In this document: positions 6,968 through 8,221 of the stretch, piece by piece
How positions within the stretch are numbered: the stretch's first letter is position 1
Layout of the letters: each line of letters starts with the position of its first letter
Assembly: GCA_023402175.1 (NCBI GenBank)
Contig: JAEXCN010000576.1
Span: 1-8,221, forward strand
Origin: Pseudomonadota bacterium
GTDB taxonomy: Bacteria > Myxococcota_A > Polyangia > Polyangiales > Polyangiaceae
Reading direction: 5' to 3'
Length of the DNA stretch: 8,221 nucleotides
Position numbers and translations under genes: made by a program
The notes under the pieces: generated by a model
Database searches by the model: none
The model's input: the letters and a program-made list of their open reading frames with translations, nothing else
Told to the model about the DNA's origin: nothing

Positions 6968-7789
6968 ATGAGCCGCGTCTCGAGTCTCGTCTTTGGAACC
7001 GTCGTCGCAGCCGTCGCTCTTTCCGTCACGGGGTGCCAGGTCCAGGCCTCGATCAAGACCAAGACGCGTTTCACGGAGCCCAACGTCGTCAGGGAAGACA
7101 CGGCGGACTGGGACGGTCAGCAGCGGATCGAGATCAAGATCGAGGGCGTCGGCGCCGCGCTCAACGGCGGCGTCAAGGTCATTGCGGATCCCAGCGTGAA
7201 GAAGGTGAAAGCCACCGCGCGCATGCTCGCGATGGCGTTCTCGGAGGAGAAGGAGAGCGCCGACCTGTCGATCGCGGAGGCGAAGAACACGTTCACGCTG
7301 TCGAACTCGGGGGACGCGATCACCGTCTCGTGCGGTCATGGCGGCTCGCACGCCAGCTCGAACGCGGGCGAGTCCGGCTGCGAGCTCGTGGAGGTCGTCA
7401 TTCCCGCCGGCAGCGCGGACAAGCCGCTCGATCTGAAGGTCCTCTCGGGCAATGGCGGCCTCGTGCTGCAGCTGTCGAATGCGACGCTGAAGAACCTCGG
7501 CACGAACGCGCATGGCCTGACGAACGCCGACGTCCCCGCGACCAAGGGCGCGAACATCTCGCTCGTCGGACAGGAGGCCGACGACATCGCGGTGAAGCTC
7601 CCCGCGGACTTCGCGGCCGACGAAGTGATCCTCCAGGCCGATGAGGACAAGATCGAGCTCGGCCCGTTCGCCGACATCAAGAACGGCTCCGGCGCGGGCG
7701 GCCGCGGCCAGGCGGGCACTGGTCTCGCGTCATTGAAGCTGACCTCGAAGGAGTTCGCGGGCAGCACGGGCAAGATCACGCTCCGCTGA
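6968..7789 (+). CDS. Putative secreted lipoprotein, beta-rich, function unknown
   Basis: The product has 273 residues. A lipoprotein signal peptide is clear: Arg3, a hydrophobic stretch at 7-20, and lipobox V20-T21-G22-C23, so signal peptidase II should cleave before Cys23. Gln at +2 does not suggest inner-membrane retention, so the outer membrane is likely (inference from general sorting rules). The mature part has alternating hydrophobic/polar stretches typical of beta strands (RIEIKIEGVG, GVKVIADPSVKKVKATA, LVEVVIPAG, LDLKVLSGNGGLVLQL) and ends in a Gly-rich stretch (240-252) plus a final strand. Cys122 and Cys138 flank a Gly/His/Ser-rich loop (CGHGGSHASS) and could form a disulfide. The style (mean-zero strands after a lipobox, VKV.ADP early) loosely recalls DUF4097/head-GIN-type beta-helix or adhesin domains, but I cannot confirm membership. 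No enzyme motif is visible. The gene has its own strong ribosome site and may be a separate transcription unit. Confidence 0.9.
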   Translation: MSRVSSLVFGTVVAAVALSVTGCQVQASIKTKTRFTEPNVVREDTADWDGQQRIEIKIEGVGAALNGGVKVIADPSVKKVKATARMLAMAFSEEKESADLSIAEAKNTFTLSNSGDAITVSCGHGGSHASSNAGESGCELVEVVIPAGSADKPLDLKVLSGNGGLVLQLSNATLKNLGTNAHGLTNADVPATKGANISLVGQEADDIAVKLPADFAADEVILQADEDKIELGPFADIKNGSGAGGRGQAGTGLASLKLTSKEFAGSTGKITLR

Positions 7790-7822
7790 CGCTCTGACGC
7801 TCGCCGACGCTCACTCACGCTC
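7788..7822 (+). repeat. Cluster of GACGCTC direct repeats at the lipoprotein stop codon
   Basis: GACGCTC occurs at 7788-7794, 7796-7802 and 7806-7812, with a partial fourth copy, ACGCTC, at 7817-7822. The first copy starts inside the TGA stop (7787-7789). Start-to-start spacing is 8 then 10 bases, so this is a degenerate tandem rather than a regular one. It may come from replication slippage; no function is implied. Confidence 0.6.
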
Positions 7823-7852
7823 ACATCGCGAAGCACTTCATCGTATCGAGAT

Positions 7853-7893
7853 CGCCGCCGGGGCCATATCGCCCGGCGGCGCTCTTCATTTCC
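7853..7893 (+). terminator. Possible transcription terminator hairpin after the lipoprotein gene
   Basis: CGCCGCCGGG (7853-7862) and CCCGGCGGCG (7872-7881) form a perfect 10-bp GC-rich stem with a nine-base loop, 63 bases after the lipoprotein stop. The sequence after it (CTCTTCATTT) is pyrimidine-rich but is not a proper T-run, so intrinsic termination is only plausible. It may instead be an mRNA 3'-end stabiliser. Confidence 0.35.
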
Positions 7894-8045
7894 GCGTCCC
7901 TCTTGTTCGCAGAGGATGTCGTTTTCGTTGCCGGATGCGCCTTCGTTTTCGGCGGCGCGCTCAGAGGAGTCGGTGGCTGTTCACGAGGGGGTGGACACTG
8001 GTTCGGGTGCGTTGCGGATCTCGCGGCGGCCTCAGAGAAGAGATT

Positions 8046-8069
8046 CACAGGGTGACAGGGCGACAGGGA
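8046..8069. repeat. Three-copy 8-bp tandem repeat (NACAGGGN)
   Basis: CACAGGGT, GACAGGGC and GACAGGGA follow one another without gaps, sharing ACAGGG at an exact 8-base period. The array is in non-coding sequence. Short tandems of this kind are a common intergenic microsatellite form in high-GC genomes, and copy number could vary between strains (inference). Confidence 0.65.
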
Positions 8070-8221
8070 GCCGAGAGGGAGGGGCCCCGCTTCAGTTCCG
8101 ACCTGGACCCTCGTCGCCTCTCGCAAAACGCTTCGCGCATGCGGATGATCTTTAGAACACAGCAAGATCGATCACTTGCGCGCTGCCGCGCACAACACGA
8201 TCGTCAGGTGCGATCGGCTTA

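Larger units (their letters stand above)
7790..8221. other. 432-base region without a convincing gene
   Basis: Both strands were read. On the + strand, 7916-8155 is open for 79 codons but uses TTG, GGT, TTT and AGA freely, unlike the real genes. On the - strand, 8165 to 7821 is open for 114 codons from a TTG start; its first part is Pro/Thr/Lys-rich with mixed codons, and only the last ~30 codons have the local GC3 bias. Neither resembles a known family. The region holds the GACGCTC cluster, a 10-bp hairpin (7853-7881), a direct repeat TCGTTTTCG (7919-7927 and 7943-7951), a GACAGGG tandem repeat (8046-8069) and a short hairpin TGCGCG/CGCGCA (8177-8192). It is best read as an intergenic region beyond the lipoprotein gene. 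Confidence 0.6.

Noticed and set aside
7916..8155. 79-codon plus-strand open frame
   Set aside because: Codon use is unlike the real genes, it runs across the tandem 8-mer, and the product is low-complexity with no recognisable motif.

Overview
The window is high-GC bacterial DNA. Its codon use is strongly biased (CTC, GAG, GCG, CGC, GAC and TCG dominate). It holds a very large tetratricopeptide-repeat (TPR) gene, a DUF374-type acyltransferase and a secreted lipoprotein. This combination fits Myxococcota best, probably the Polyangia (Sorangium/Labilithrix/Sandaracinus-like). That assignment is inference from composition and gene style; no rRNA or other marker gene is present. All supported genes lie on the + strand.

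Bases 2-6115 are one open frame, the 3' part of a giant TPR protein that enters from the left edge. At least 2037 residues are visible and there is no start codon in the window. About 23 helical units of roughly 70-76 residues (some about 90-95) are followed by a proline-rich linker (about 5425-5518) and a C-terminal module with three canonical 34-residue TPRs. Such proteins are scaffolds for protein-protein contacts. The partner here is unknown.

Twelve bases after that stop, a GTG begins a lysophospholipid-acyltransferase-like protein of the DUF374 family (6128-6835). It is probably in the same transcript and may be translationally coupled. A 132-base spacer follows, with a dyad beside a strong Shine-Dalgarno sequence, and then a 273-residue lipoprotein with a textbook signal peptide and lipobox (6968-7789).

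The last 432 bases (7790-8221) hold no convincing gene. They contain a cluster of GACGCTC direct repeats starting at the lipoprotein stop codon, a perfect 10-bp GC-rich hairpin that may be a terminator, a three-copy 8-bp tandem repeat of the GACAGGG type, and small inverted repeats.

The first two genes could form a unit in which a large scaffold is expressed with an envelope-lipid acyltransferase. The lipoprotein has its own good ribosome-binding site and may be independent. I see no mobile element, CRISPR array, RNA gene or clear novel defence system. The most interesting structures are the higher-order organisation of the TPR protein, the local codon-use shifts that mark its linkers, and the uncharacterised lipoprotein.
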